Shown here piece by piece: positions 8,813 through 18,417 of a stretch of DNA of 64,000 nt. The stretch covers positions 3,420,522 through 3,484,521 of the forward strand of contig CATOTI010000002.1 of assembly GCA_951813295.1 (NCBI GenBank), given 5' to 3'. The notes under the pieces were generated by a model. That model was not told where the DNA came from and made no database searches. It saw only the letters and a list, made by a program, of their open reading frames with translations. Every line of letters begins with the position of its first letter. The first letter of the stretch is position 1. The translations under genes were made by a program, and so were the position numbers. Source of the stretch: an uncultured Pseudomonadales bacterium. Lineage in GTDB: Bacteria; Pseudomonadota; Gammaproteobacteria; Pseudomonadales; Azotimanducaceae.

Positions 8813-11044
8813 ATGAGCGACGATCGAGCGCGGGGACTACTGGCGCGCCTTACGGTGCAGCAGAAGGTGGCACTGGTTTGTGGAACCGGCATGAGCCGTG
8901 ACTTCCTCGGTTGGGGCGGTCGGGTGCCCGGGGCGGCAGGTGCAACGCTCGAACTACCCGAACTCGGCCTGCCGGAGAGCGTTCACGCCGATGGACCCGC
9001 CGGGGTTCGAATCGCGCCGACACGCGACGGCGATGATCGGACCTTCTATGCGACGGCATTCCCCGTAGCGACGGCGCTCAGTTGCTCCTGGGATGTCGAG
9101 TTGCTCGAATCCGTCGGTCGCGCGATGGGCGAGGAGGCGCTCGAGTATGGCGTCGATTTCCTGCTCGGCCCGGCGATGAACATTCATCGCAATCCGCTGA
9201 CCGGACGGAACTTCGAATACCTGAGCGAAGACCCGCTCTTGTCGGGGCGCGCCGCCGCGGCGCTCGTACGGGGGATTCAGTCGACCGGCGTTGCGGCGAC
9301 GATCAAACACTTCGCGGCCAACAACACCGAAACGAGTCGCTTCGTCCTCGATACGGTCGTCTCGGCGCGCGCGCTGCGCGAAATCTACCTGCGCGGTTTC
9401 GAAATCGCGATCAGCGAAGCGTCGCCGGGTGCCGTCATGAGCGCCTATAACCGCATCAACGGCCAATACGCGTCGCAGAGTGTCGATCTGTTGGAAACGA
9501 TCCTGCGCGAGGATTGGGGATTCGAAGGCATCGTGATGACGGATTGGTTCAGCGGCGACTCGGCCGTGGAGCAGGTCGTCGCCGGCAACGATCTCCTGAT
9601 GCCTGGCACGCAAGGTCAGCTCGATGAACTAAACGGTGAAATCGGCCGATCGTTGCCGATGGAGGCGCTCGATCGAAACGTGTTGCGCATCATCGAGTCC
9701 GTACTCGCGACGCCGTTCGCCCGAGGCCACAACGCGAGCGAAGCGCCCGATCTGCCCGCGCATGCCGCGGTCGCGCGACGGGCGGGCGCCGAGGGGACGG
9801 TGTTGCTCGCGAACCGCGACGCGACGCTACCGCTTTCGCCCGATGACCAGCGCATCGCGGCATTCGGCAACACCTCCTACGACCTGATCTCGGGGGGTAC
9901 CGGCAGCGGTGACGTCAACGAGGCCTATACGGTCTCGCTCGTCGAGGGGCTTCGAGCGGCGGGGCTCGATGTCGATGCCGAGGTCGAGGCGCGCTATCTC
10001 GCGCATCTGGAATCCGAACGAGAACGGATTCCCGAGCGTCCCTGGTTCCTCCCGCAGGAACGGCCGGTGGAACTTGGTCTCGATCAGTCGCTCATCGAAG
10101 CGAAGGCCGACGAATCGGACACGGCGCTCATCACAATCGGGCGGCTTTCAGGCGAATTCGAAGATCGCAAACTCGACGACGACTTCCTCCTCGCGGATAC
10201 GGAAGTTGATCTGATCGACCGGGTGAGTCGCGCGTTTCACGCGGTTGGCAAGAAAGTGGTCGTCGTATTGAACATCGGCAATGTGATCGAGATGGCGAGC
10301 TGGCGTGACCGCGTGGACGCGATCGTCGTGCCCTGGCAGGGCGGCCAGGAGGCGGGCCATGCGATCGCGGACGTACTGACAGGTAAGACGAACCCTTCTG
10401 GTCGGCTCGTCACGACGATTCCTATCCGTTATGAAGACCTCGCTGCCGCGCGTAACTTCCCCGGCGTCGAGAGCGGCGAGGAAGTCGATCAGGGCTGGGT
10501 GCCGTTGCCGAAGGGGCGTCCGGCGGTCATCACCTACGAGGAAGGTATCTATGTCGGCTATCGCTACATGGATGCCTTCGGCGTAGATCCCGCCTATGCC
10601 TTCGGCTTCGGGCTCTCGTATACGACGTTCGAATACCGCAACGCGTCCTCGCCCGACGCCTTTGCGGGCGACGAGATAGAGGTCACGGTCGAAATCGAGA
10701 ACGTCGGGGAGACCGCTGGTCGCGAAGTCGTGCAGCTCTACCTCGCCGCGCCCGACGGCACACTCGACAAACCGCCGGTCGAGTTGCGTGGTTTTGGCAA
10801 GACGGCCGAACTTGTGCCGGGGCAGAAGGAAATCGTGCGGCTCATCGTCGATCGTCGGTCGTTGATGTCGTTCGACGAGAGCAAAAACGCGTGGGTGGCG
10901 GATCCCGGTACGTACACGGTGCACCTCGGGTCGTCCTCCCGTGACCTGCACGCGATGGTGACGTTCGAGCTCGATCACCCCTTCGAGATGACCGTTCGCC
11001 CGGCGCTACCGCTTCGCCAACCCCTGGAAGAAATCAGACCATAG
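8813..11044 (+). CDS. Glycoside hydrolase family 3 (beta-glucosidase-like)
   Basis: The protein is 743 residues from ATG 8813, with AGGAG seven bases upstream; a GTG one codon earlier is possible. The GH3 N-terminal barrel has K-H-F near 165 and the nucleophile Asp in V-M-T-D-W (about residue 244). A C-terminal alpha/beta sandwich follows, then a fibronectin-III-like domain with the typical F-G-F-G-L-S-Y-T-T-F-E-Y lead-in. There is no signal peptide, so it would act on imported glycosides such as saponin-type or disaccharide substrates. It ends 2 bp before the nucleotidyltransferase gene, so the two are probably co-transcribed. Confidence 0.93.
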   Translation: MSDDRARGLLARLTVQQKVALVCGTGMSRDFLGWGGRVPGAAGATLELPELGLPESVHADGPAGVRIAPTRDGDDRTFYATAFPVATALSCSWDVELLESVGRAMGEEALEYGVDFLLGPAMNIHRNPLTGRNFEYLSEDPLLSGRAAAALVRGIQSTGVAATIKHFAANNTETSRFVLDTVVSARALREIYLRGFEIAISEASPGAVMSAYNRINGQYASQSVDLLETILREDWGFEGIVMTDWFSGDSAVEQVVAGNDLLMPGTQGQLDELNGEIGRSLPMEALDRNVLRIIESVLATPFARGHNASEAPDLPAHAAVARRAGAEGTVLLANRDATLPLSPDDQRIAAFGNTSYDLISGGTGSGDVNEAYTVSLVEGLRAAGLDVDAEVEARYLAHLESERERIPERPWFLPQERPVELGLDQSLIEAKADESDTALITIGRLSGEFEDRKLDDDFLLADTEVDLIDRVSRAFHAVGKKVVVVLNIGNVIEMASWRDRVDAIVVPWQGGQEAGHAIADVLTGKTNPSGRLVTTIPIRYEDLAAARNFPGVESGEEVDQGWVPLPKGRPAVITYEEGIYVGYRYMDAFGVDPAYAFGFGLSYTTFEYRNASSPDAFAGDEIEVTVEIENVGETAGREVVQLYLAAPDGTLDKPPVELRGFGKTAELVPGQKEIVRLIVDRRSLMSFDESKNAWVADPGTYTVHLGSSSRDLHAMVTFELDHPFEMTVRPALPLRQPLEEIRP

Positions 11045-11046
11045 CG

Positions 11047-11856
11047 ATGGATCAATTCAAGGCAATCGTCGATCGTGCCGAGGCCGTTGTCGCGACGGAT
11101 CAGCGGTTTCTCGGGCTCGCAATCGTGGGGTCGAAAATCCGTGGCGAGATGGACGAGTTCTCCGACCTCGATCTTTTGATCGTCTGCAAGGCCGCGACGT
11201 TTCCCACGACGGCTGGACAGCGTGAGCTCGCGGCGTCCATCGGCCCACTCGCATCCGCCTTCACGGGCGAGCATGTCGGTGAAAAGAATCTCCTCATCTG
11301 CCTTTATGAGGTCGAGACGACCGTGCACGTCGATCTCAAGTTCGAAGTACTCGCCGACCTCGAGCGACGTGCCAACGACCCGGTGGTCGTGTGGGAGCGG
11401 GACGCGGCGCTCTCGCGGGTTCTCGATCGCACTGAAGCGACACCCCTCGCGCCTGACTATCAGTGGATCGAGGACCGTTTCTGGACGTGGGTGCATTACG
11501 CGGGACTACGTCTCGGACGGGCGGAACTCTTCGATCTGATCGGCTTTCTCGGCTTCATCCGCGAGCGTGTGCTCGGTCCCATGGCGCTGCACATGGCGGG
11601 TTTTCCGCCCCACGGGGTACGCAAGATCGAGCGCTATCTGCCGGACTTTGCGCGTGAGCTCACCGATACGCTGGCGACCTATGACGTCGCGAGCTGCTAT
11701 GTCGCCATCCATCGGGCGGTGGAGATCTATCGCCAGCTCCGCGCCACGGCGCCGGTTGACGTCGAGGTCAACGAACGCGCCGAGCGGCTCGCGATGGCCT
11801 ATCTCGATGATGTGGCCAGCACAACGCACGGCCTCAAGGTGCACGTTAGCCGTTGA
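11047..11856 (+). CDS. Nucleotidyltransferase-fold protein
   Basis: This 269-residue protein has the polymerase-beta-like motif G28-S29-x-R-G-x6-S-D40-x-D42 and a third acidic residue in V-H-V-D-L-K near 97. The C-terminal part is helical. Members adenylylate small molecules such as aminoglycosides and lincosamides, or act as toxin-antidote enzymes, and the family cannot be resolved from these motifs. It begins 2 bp after the GH3 stop, and its 3' end overlaps the convergent threonine-synthase-like gene by 11 bp. A role linked to the glycosidase is not obvious. Confidence 0.8.
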   Translation: MDQFKAIVDRAEAVVATDQRFLGLAIVGSKIRGEMDEFSDLDLLIVCKAATFPTTAGQRELAASIGPLASAFTGEHVGEKNLLICLYEVETTVHVDLKFEVLADLERRANDPVVVWERDAALSRVLDRTEATPLAPDYQWIEDRFWTWVHYAGLRLGRAELFDLIGFLGFIRERVLGPMALHMAGFPPHGVRKIERYLPDFARELTDTLATYDVASCYVAIHRAVEIYRQLRATAPVDVEVNERAERLAMAYLDDVASTTHGLKVHVSR

Positions 11857-13042
11857 ACGGGATACCGGCGGTCGGCAGCGGGTACTTGAGCCCCGTCGCG
11901 CAGTTGAAAAGCACGGTCGTCTCGGATGGATCGATCGAACCGTCGGCAAGTGCGGCGCGATAGGCGGCGACGGTAGCGGCGCCTTCGGGGCAGAGGAGCA
12001 GGCCTTCGTTACGGGCGACGTCGTCGCGTGCTTCTTCGATCGCGGCGTCCGAAACGGCGATCGCAAAACCGTTGCTTTCCCGAACGGCGCGCAGGATCAG
12101 AAAATCGCCCACCGCCGCGGGTACGCGGATACCGGCGGCGAATGTCGACGCGTTTTCCCACCGCTCGGCATGCTCCACACCTTGATCAAAAGCGCGAACG
12201 ATCGGCGCGCAGCCTTCCGCCTGCACGGCGATCATTCTCGGGCGTTTGCTACCGATCCAGCCGATCGCTTCGAGCTCATCGAAGGCTTTCCACATCCCGA
12301 TGAGGCCCGTGCCGCCGCCGGTTGGATAGACGATGACGTCAGGCACGGACCAACGAAATTGCTCGGCGAGCTCGATCCCCATCGTCTTTTTGCCCTCGAT
12401 GCGGTACGGCTCTTTGAGTGTCGAGAGATCGAACCAACCCACCCCGTCCCGATCGGCGCCGACGATCCGCCCACAGTCGTCGATCAATCCGTCTACGCGA
12501 TAGACGTCAGCTCCCTGGATCCCGATCTCGGCGATGTTGATCTCGGGTGTATCGGCCGGGCAAAAAACGGTAGCGGCGATGTCGGCGCGCCGCGCATAGG
12601 CGGCGAGCGCAGCACCCGCATTGCCGTTGGTCGGCATGGCGAGATGCTCGAGGCCGAGTTCCTTCGCCATCGACACCGCGAGGGCCAAACCGCGCGCTTT
12701 GAAGGATCCCGTCGGCAGGCGCCCTTCGTCTTTGACGATGGGTCGGCCGCATTCCTTGTCGAGGGCGATGAGCGGAGTTTCCACCTCGCCGAGCGAGACG
12801 ACGTTTCGTGTCTCGGTCACGGGCAGGAGTTCGCGGTATCGCCAGAAGCCGGTCGGTCGATTGGCGAGATCGGTGGGGGTGAATGCTCGCGCGAGCGCTT
12901 CGAGATCGTAGCGGACGAGCAACGGGCGGCCGACGGATGAAAGGCCGCGAACCTCTCCTTTCGGGTAACGCTCGCAAGTCATCGAACATTCAAGATGGCT
13001 CACATAGCTTGTGAGATTTTCATTGGGCGCGGTTTCGGTCAT
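11846..13042 (-). CDS. Threonine-synthase-like PLP-dependent enzyme
   Basis: This 398-residue fold-type II PLP enzyme has an N-terminal segment S-H-L-E-C-S-M-T-C that keeps the vestigial cysteine pair of class II threonine synthases. The PLP lysine is K115 in P-T-G-S-F-K-A-R-G, N-G-N-A-G-A-A is near 140, and the phosphate-binding loop T-G-G-G-T-G is near 249. It would catalyse beta-replacement or elimination on O-phosphohomoserine or a related substrate. It overlaps the convergent nucleotidyltransferase gene by 11 bp. Whether it is the housekeeping ThrC or a paralogue cannot be decided without the rest of the genome. Confidence 0.9.
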   Translation of the reverse strand: MTETAPNENLTSYVSHLECSMTCERYPKGEVRGLSSVGRPLLVRYDLEALARAFTPTDLANRPTGFWRYRELLPVTETRNVVSLGEVETPLIALDKECGRPIVKDEGRLPTGSFKARGLALAVSMAKELGLEHLAMPTNGNAGAALAAYARRADIAATVFCPADTPEINIAEIGIQGADVYRVDGLIDDCGRIVGADRDGVGWFDLSTLKEPYRIEGKKTMGIELAEQFRWSVPDVIVYPTGGGTGLIGMWKAFDELEAIGWIGSKRPRMIAVQAEGCAPIVRAFDQGVEHAERWENASTFAAGIRVPAAVGDFLILRAVRESNGFAIAVSDAAIEEARDDVARNEGLLLCPEGAATVAAYRAALADGSIDPSETTVLFNCATGLKYPLPTAGIPFNG

Positions 13043-13142
13043 TCGCGAACATGCCTTTTCAGCCGATGAGGCAAGGTACGAGTTCGCGTGGCGGCTTTCG
13101 AGCGTTCGAGAGCGGTCGGCCGCGGCTAAGGAGGTAAGGATC

Positions 13143-13616
13143 GTGAACCTGACGGGTCGATGTGCTTGCGGGAAAGTTCGTTATGAAGTGCGCGGCGAGC
13201 CGCTCGTCACGATGGCGTGCCATTGCCTCGACTGTCAGCGAACGACGGGAAGCGCGTTCGTTATTCATACGACGATCGTGGAATCGGATCTCGCGATCAC
13301 GGGCGAAACCGAAATGGGATTAGCGCCGACCGGTTCGGGCAAAGGATCGGAGCTTCATCGCTGCGCGGACTGCGGCGTGATCGTGTGGGTCCATTATCGC
13401 GCCATCGGGGTCGGCGCAATCGCGATTCGGGCGGGCACGCTCGACGATCCGAGCCTCGTGACACCTGCCGCGCACATTTTCACTAGCCGACGGCCGCCGT
13501 GGGTGCCGCTACCGGTAGGCGTACCGGCGTACGACGAAGGGCCGGTCCGCGCCGAGGTCTGGTCCGCTGAGAGCATCGACCGTCTTAACGCTCTGCCGCC
13601 ACGCGACTCGAGCTAG
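13143..13616 (+). CDS. GFA-family zinc protein (glutathione-dependent formaldehyde-activating-like)
   Basis: The start is GTG 13143-13145, six bases after AAGGAGG, and gives 157 residues. Zinc-site cysteines are C7-x-C9, C26-x-C28-x2-C31 and a later C-A-D-C pair near 78-81, the standard GFA/Mss4-like arrangement. Characterised members bind S-hydroxymethylglutathione, but most act on unknown small molecules. A longer upstream extension is open but runs over the 5' end of the opposite-strand gene and lacks family sequence. Confidence 0.88.
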   Translation: MNLTGRCACGKVRYEVRGEPLVTMACHCLDCQRTTGSAFVIHTTIVESDLAITGETEMGLAPTGSGKGSELHRCADCGVIVWVHYRAIGVGAIAIRAGTLDDPSLVTPAAHIFTSRRPPWVPLPVGVPAYDEGPVRAEVWSAESIDRLNALPPRDSS

Positions 13617-13659
13617 CGGCGACGTGTCGAATCGTAGAACCGCGGTGCGGAGCGGCTCG

Positions 13660-14022
13660 TCAGTCGACGGTGCGATGTAGGGCGGCCGCGCGGGCCTCGC
13701 CGAGCAGCATCGCGGCAACGTCACCTTTTGTCTGCAGGCTGATGACGATGAGATAAGCCGTCAGAAATGGCGCGCCGAAGAAGAACGCGACGACGCCGAG
13801 CCCCAATCCACCGGCCGAGAACTCATGGCGCCACGCGACGAAGAATGCGGACATCACTAGAAAGCCGAGGAAGTCGAGGTTGAACTGTCCTGGCCATCCC
13901 ATCTGCGCGATATCGCCGAAGAAAACGGCGAACAGCGTCAGACCGTGGTTCATCACAACGGGGCCGGTGTAGACGCCGATGACGACGAAGATCACGCCGA
14001 GAAAAATGCGGAATGTGGTCAA
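13660..14022 (-). CDS. Small membrane protein of unknown function
   Basis: This 120-residue product starts at TTG, with a weak GGGAG upstream. It has three strongly hydrophobic segments at about 4-25, 47-66 and 72-95 and a short cytoplasmic-looking tail rich in A, L and E. I recognise no domain. It lies 59 bp downstream of the P450 gene stop region, is separated from it, and has no clear partner. The coding signal is good, because three membrane segments are preserved, but the function is unknown. Confidence 0.6.
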   Translation of the reverse strand: MTTFRIFLGVIFVVIGVYTGPVVMNHGLTLFAVFFGDIAQMGWPGQFNLDFLGFLVMSAFFVAWRHEFSAGGLGLGVVAFFFGAPFLTAYLIVISLQTKGDVAAMLLGEARAAALHRTVD

Positions 14023-14081
14023 GCTTGCCTACTCCCAGAGATGAGGTGCACGGTCCGGGCGACCGCACGCCTCTCGTGATG

Positions 14082-15392
14082 TTATTTCGCGTGTAGGACG
14101 ACGGGCAGTTCGGAGTAGCCCTTCACGAACGACGACAGGGTGCGCACGGGTTCACCCACCACTTCGACCATCTCGAAGCGCTGCATGATCTCCTCCCAGA
14201 GGACCCGCAATTGCATCTCCGCTAGGCGATTGCCCATACAGCGATGCAGGCCGAAGCCGAACGACAGGTGCTGGCGTGCGTTCTTGCGATCGATGACGAG
14301 TTCATTCGCCCGTTCGAACACCGCTTCGTCACGGTTGCCCGAGACGTACCACATCAGAAGCTGGTCGTCCTTCCTGATCGACTTGCCGCGGATCTCGCAG
14401 TCCTCGTTCGCGGTTCGGCGCATGTACGCCAGCGGCGTCTGCCAGCGAATGATCTCGGGGACCATGTTCGGAATGATTCCGACGTTGTCGCGCAGCTTGT
14501 CGTACTGCGACGGGAACTGATTGAGCGCCAGGACCCCACCGCTGATCGAGTTTCGGGTCGTGTCGTTGCCGCCGACGATCAGGAGGATCAGGTTGCCGAG
14601 GAACTCGAACGGCTGCATGTCCTTCGTCGCTTTGCCCTGAGCCAGCATCGAGACGAGGTCGAATCCAGGCTTTTCCTTTCGTTCGTTGAAAAGCCGTGTG
14701 AAGTATTCGAGGCATTCGAGCAGTTCGTTTCGCCGTTGCTCCTCGCTTTCGATGATCGTGCCGGGCGCCGCCGTCGCGACATCCGACCATCGCGTGAGCT
14801 TTCGCCGTTCCTCGAAGGGGAAGTCGAACAGCGTCGCGAGCATCTGTGTCGTGAGCTCGATGGAGACTTTGTCCACCCAATTGAACTCTTCGCCGAGGGG
14901 CAACGAGTCGAGAATCGTCTGAACCCGCGAGCGGATCGTGCTTTCGAGTTGCTTGAGACCTGACGGTGCCACGATCGGCGCCACGGTGGCGCGCTGCTCA
15001 TCGTGGCGTGGCGGATCCATCGCGATGAACATGTCGATATCGAGCTCGTCTTCGGGCAGCGGATCGCCCACGCGCGAGCCGAGCGTGATCCCCTGCGCCG
15101 ATGAAAAGCGTTGGTGATCGGTATCGACTGCCTTGATGTCGTCGTAGCGGGTCAACGACCAGTAGCGGCCGGCCGCGGGATGATCGTTCAGATGAACCGG
15201 ATCTTCGTTACGTAACCGCTCGAAATACGACCAGATCGCGTCGCGCGCGAAGAGCTGCGGAAAGACCATGTTGATCTCTTCGAGTGGTACGTCGTAGGCG
15301 TTGGGAATCGGTTCGTCAGGATCGAATGTTTCTAGAAACGCGCGACCGGGCGGGACGTTCTGGTCTTCCGTCGTGGCGTTGGTTTCTGCCAT
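14082..15392 (-). CDS. Cytochrome P450
   Basis: This 436-residue soluble bacterial P450 has the I-helix motif G274-G-N-D-T-T-R at 274-280, the ExxR helix E313-I-I-R316 and the haem loop F-G-F-G-L-H-R-C385-M-G, with C385 as the thiolate ligand. It would hydroxylate a hydrophobic substrate with electrons from a ferredoxin and reductase. No ferredoxin gene is adjacent. The overall pattern resembles the CYP125/CYP142/CYP51-neighbour sterol- and terpene-oxidising groups, but family assignment would need alignment. The region upstream (15393-15633) is shared with the divergent nitroreductase gene. Confidence 0.93.
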   Translation of the reverse strand: MAETNATTEDQNVPPGRAFLETFDPDEPIPNAYDVPLEEINMVFPQLFARDAIWSYFERLRNEDPVHLNDHPAAGRYWSLTRYDDIKAVDTDHQRFSSAQGITLGSRVGDPLPEDELDIDMFIAMDPPRHDEQRATVAPIVAPSGLKQLESTIRSRVQTILDSLPLGEEFNWVDKVSIELTTQMLATLFDFPFEERRKLTRWSDVATAAPGTIIESEEQRRNELLECLEYFTRLFNERKEKPGFDLVSMLAQGKATKDMQPFEFLGNLILLIVGGNDTTRNSISGGVLALNQFPSQYDKLRDNVGIIPNMVPEIIRWQTPLAYMRRTANEDCEIRGKSIRKDDQLLMWYVSGNRDEAVFERANELVIDRKNARQHLSFGFGLHRCMGNRLAEMQLRVLWEEIMQRFEMVEVVGEPVRTLSSFVKGYSELPVVLHAK

Positions 15393-15633
15393 GAAGAGTT
15401 CCTCGTAGCCCGAACTCCGAGCACCCCGGCGGCGGGCTCATGCAATGCGGCCCTTCTCGTCGGACACGGGCGTGGTTAGTGGACGTATCGTTCGCCACCT
15501 TATCGGGTGCGTACGTTCATGCAAGAGACCGCCCGACGAACTACGCGTAACTGCGTACGCGCGCGACGTGCAAACGGTCCGGCATCGCGGCACCATCGCG
15601 CGTTTTCCAATTGACGATGGTGGGGGGCGCAGC

Positions 15634-16311
15634 GTGCAGTTCGATGATGTGGTTCTTGGACGACGGAGTATTCGCGGATTCACGAAGGAACCGCTCTCGA
15701 AGGAGGTCATCAACGAGATCGTCGGCCTCGCGGGGCGCGCACCTTCGTCGATGAACACGCAACCCTGGAACCTGCACGTCGTGACGGGTGAACCGCTCGA
15801 CCGAATACGTGCTGGCAACACCGAACGTAATCTCGGGGGTGTGCCGGCGTCGCGTGAAATCCGTATGCATGGCCCCTATCAGGGCATTCATCGTGATCGC
15901 CAGAAAGCGATCGCAGTCCAGCTCTTCGATGCGATGGGCATCGAATGGACCGACAAGGAACGTCGCCACGACTGGGTCATGCGCGGTTTTCGCCAGTTCG
16001 ACGCACCGGTATCGGTCGTGGTCACGTTCGACGCGGAACTGACGGATAACGACATTGCGATCTTCGACTGCGGAGCGGTGGTGAACGCGCTCGTGAACGC
16101 CGCCTGGTCGCGCGGAGTCGGTTGCGTCATCAACGGTCAGGGCATCATGCAATCACCCGTGGTGCGTGAATTCGCGGAGATACCGGACAACGAAGTCATC
16201 ATGAGTTGCGTCGCGATGGGCTATCCGATGGACGACTTTGCCGCGAACGATGTCGTCTCGACGCGCCGTGATGTCGAAGACGTGGTGAGTTTTGTGGGAT
16301 TTGACGACTAG
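15634..16311 (+). CDS. Nitroreductase-family FMN oxidoreductase
   Basis: The product is about 225 residues from GTG 15634. The start fits the family, as V-L-G-R-R-S-I-R-G-F and A-P-S-S-M-N-T-Q-P-W are the usual N-terminal FMN-binding motifs. Upstream in-frame codons are open but low in family signal. Nitroreductase-fold enzymes use NAD(P)H to reduce nitro groups, quinones or enones, or perform dehalogenation. The gene is divergent from the P450 and may share a regulatory region with it. Confidence 0.87.
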   Translation: MQFDDVVLGRRSIRGFTKEPLSKEVINEIVGLAGRAPSSMNTQPWNLHVVTGEPLDRIRAGNTERNLGGVPASREIRMHGPYQGIHRDRQKAIAVQLFDAMGIEWTDKERRHDWVMRGFRQFDAPVSVVVTFDAELTDNDIAIFDCGAVVNALVNAAWSRGVGCVINGQGIMQSPVVREFAEIPDNEVIMSCVAMGYPMDDFAANDVVSTRRDVEDVVSFVGFDD

Positions 16312-16416
16312 CATCCGCGGATGGCGGCGCTCGGATGACGCCCGAAGCGCCGTGACCGTAGCGCGTGTCCATCTGCGCCGGTTGATGCGACGGGCGCCGC
16401 TGACGGGTCTTGTCGA

Positions 16417-17055
16417 TTGAAGACTACGATTCTCTGGGATCACGATGGCGTGTTGGTGGATACGGAGCCGCTGTTTTTTGAGGCGACACGTCGCGAATTC
16501 ACCGAACTCGGCATCATGCTCTCGCGGGGTGACTACATTCGAGACATGGCGAGGGGCGTGTCCGCGTGGGAGCGGGCCGTGGCAGCGGGGATCTCTCGCG
16601 ATGAGATCGGCGTCCACAAACAGCGCCGAAACGACATCTATCAGGATTTGTTGCGGCACCGCGCGATAGGAATCGCGGGTGTGGAGGCCGTCCTCGAAGA
16701 ACTCAGCCGGGATTACGCGATGGCGATCGTGACGACGGCGAGGCGCGTCGACTTCGATCTGATCCACCGTCGTCGGAATATCGTGAAACACATGTCGTTC
16801 GTGCTGACCAACGGCGACTACCCGCGCAAGAAGCCCTTTCCCGACCCCTATCTCACGGCTTTGGCGCGGTTCGGCGCGCGCAAAGAGGAAACCGTCGTCG
16901 TGGAAGATTCGCAGAGGGGATTGCTCGCCGCCGTTGCCGCGGGCATCGATTGTGTCGTGGTCGAGAATGAATTCGTGAGGGAGCAGGATTTCTCGACGGC
17001 GACGCATCGCATTGAGAGCCTCGCGATGCTTCCGACGTTGTTGCGTGAGATGTAG
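16417..17055 (+). CDS. HAD-superfamily hydrolase
   Basis: This 212-residue protein must start at TTG 16417, because the next ATG would lose the catalytic motif I. Motif I is W-D8-H-D10-G-V-L-V-D, motif II is V-T-T-A near 107, and the C-terminal motif is V-V-E-D-S-Q-R-G near 165. The cap domain sits after motif I, as in beta-phosphoglucomutase-type phosphatases. The substrate is unknown. The gene stands alone, convergent with the cupin gene. Confidence 0.85.
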   Translation: MKTTILWDHDGVLVDTEPLFFEATRREFTELGIMLSRGDYIRDMARGVSAWERAVAAGISRDEIGVHKQRRNDIYQDLLRHRAIGIAGVEAVLEELSRDYAMAIVTTARRVDFDLIHRRRNIVKHMSFVLTNGDYPRKKPFPDPYLTALARFGARKEETVVVEDSQRGLLAAVAAGIDCVVVENEFVREQDFSTATHRIESLAMLPTLLREM

Positions 17056-17100
17056 TAACCGGCGGCGGTCGCTCGGCTTTGATCGGCCAACGCCCGGTCA

Positions 17101-17688
17101 CTAGTCGCGATCCGGCCAGGTCGGCGCGGCCTGGCCCGCTTCGATGCGATCGATCATTTCGCCGTGTTCATCGCCGAACTGCTCGCGCAGCCGGTTGATC
17201 TCATCGGCGGGGACATGAACGTCGTTATCGAGCTTCCCTTCGCCGTAGGCGAGCACGAGCATGTGAGCGCGCTCGCCTGACAGGTTCTCGAAACGCCGCA
17301 TCGTGCCGGGCGGTACGGACACCATGTCCCACTGGTCGAGGTCGACGTGGTGTTCGCTCTCGTCGCCCCAGAAGATTCGCCAACGCCCCGAGAGTGGCAT
17401 GAAGTTCTCGTACGTGAACTGGTGTACGTGGTTGCCGGGTCCTTGCTCCGATGGGCACGAGACCACACTGACGGCCATGCCGCTGACGCCGGATTGGATC
17501 GGCGCGGTGTCGAAGAAGTTCTGCGGGTCGCCTTCCTGATTGGACGTCACGACCCCAAAGACCTGATCGGCGATCAGTTCGCGGTTGAGGTCCGCCGGCA
17601 ACATCTTCTGAATCGGGATCACCTCGCGTTGATCCCATCGAGCTACACGTTTCTCCATCTCTTCGACGGAGACTTGGTTCCATTGCAC
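17101..17688 (-). CDS. Cupin-domain protein
   Basis: The start at GTG 17686-17688 is chosen because AGGAG lies nine bases upstream; this gives 195 residues. The central part has a cupin pattern: G-P-G-N-H-V-H-Q-F-T-Y-E-N-F near 90-103, which supplies histidine ligands, then W-D-M-V-S-V-P-P-G-T-M-R-R-F-E-N for the second motif. Cupins of this type bind a metal and act as dioxygenases, isomerases or sensors. No neighbour suggests a pathway. Confidence 0.75.
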   Translation of the reverse strand: MQWNQVSVEEMEKRVARWDQREVIPIQKMLPADLNRELIADQVFGVVTSNQEGDPQNFFDTAPIQSGVSGMAVSVVSCPSEQGPGNHVHQFTYENFMPLSGRWRIFWGDESEHHVDLDQWDMVSVPPGTMRRFENLSGERAHMLVLAYGEGKLDNDVHVPADEINRLREQFGDEHGEMIDRIEAGQAAPTWPDRD

Positions 17689-17883
17689 GGTACGTTTCTC
17701 CTGCTTCGAATCGAGCCCGACGAGTCGCCGACCTTCGTTGCACGCGAAGGTATCACGCAACGAAATCCAATCGAATGACGCTCGGCGCATTGCTCTAGGC
17801 GGCGGCAACTTCCCTTCCCAGACGGTTGTAAGGGCGTGAACCATCGGTTCTTAATCGCGAGCGTTTCATAGGAGAGTCCGCCG

Positions 17884-18405
17884 ATGTCAGAAGCCTCAGA
17901 GCTCTTGAGTACGATCGTCGAGTTTTCGATTGGCCTCGCCGGGTTTTCTGGCGTCATCGGGATCTTTATCCATCGATCGGGAGAATGGATCTACGTCGAC
18001 CGCTATCGGATCATGAATCTGCTCACGATGAGCCTCGTACCGGGCTTCCTCGCTTTCCTCACGCTCGGCTTGCTACCGATCACGGATCGAGCAATCACAG
18101 TATCCGCCGCCGCATTCGCGCTGACCGTTGGGATGCTTCTGATCCTCATTGGCCGTGCTCGCGCGAAAGTACCGGCCGTCGATCGATCGCTTGTGGGACC
18201 ACAGATCTTCGTTCCGATGTCGGGCACCTTTAGTGTGATCTTGATTCTTCAGACGCTCGTCGCGATTGCGGTGATCGATCGCTACGTGCTGACGATCTAT
18301 TACTACTCGCTGGTCGTGATGCTGTTGTTGGCCGTGGTCCAGTTCGTGCGGTTGATCCTGGTGCGTCCGGACTTTTCCTTGGCGCGAACAGTCGAAGATA
18401 GCTAG
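17884..18405 (+). CDS. Four-helix integral membrane protein of unknown function
   Basis: This 173-residue product has hydrophobic segments at about 8-28, 46-66, 72-92 and 112-160, the last one probably two helices. AGGAGA precedes the ATG. I recognise no conserved domain. The gene is divergent from the cupin gene and convergent with the PPOX gene. The coding call is supported by the clean start, the preserved hydrophobic segments and the lack of a competing frame. Confidence 0.7.
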   Translation: MSEASELLSTIVEFSIGLAGFSGVIGIFIHRSGEWIYVDRYRIMNLLTMSLVPGFLAFLTLGLLPITDRAITVSAAAFALTVGMLLILIGRARAKVPAVDRSLVGPQIFVPMSGTFSVILILQTLVAIAVIDRYVLTIYYYSLVVMLLLAVVQFVRLILVRPDFSLARTVEDS

Positions 18406-18417
18406 CGTCGCCGTCCG

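Noticed and set aside
11567..12940. 457-codon plus-strand frame opposite the threonine-synthase-like gene
   Set aside because: Antisense to a complete PLP enzyme; no domain in the translation.
16313..16324. Perfect 12-bp palindrome CATCCGCGGATG after the nitroreductase gene
   Set aside because: No T-run follows and there is no second copy; chance is likely in GC-rich DNA.
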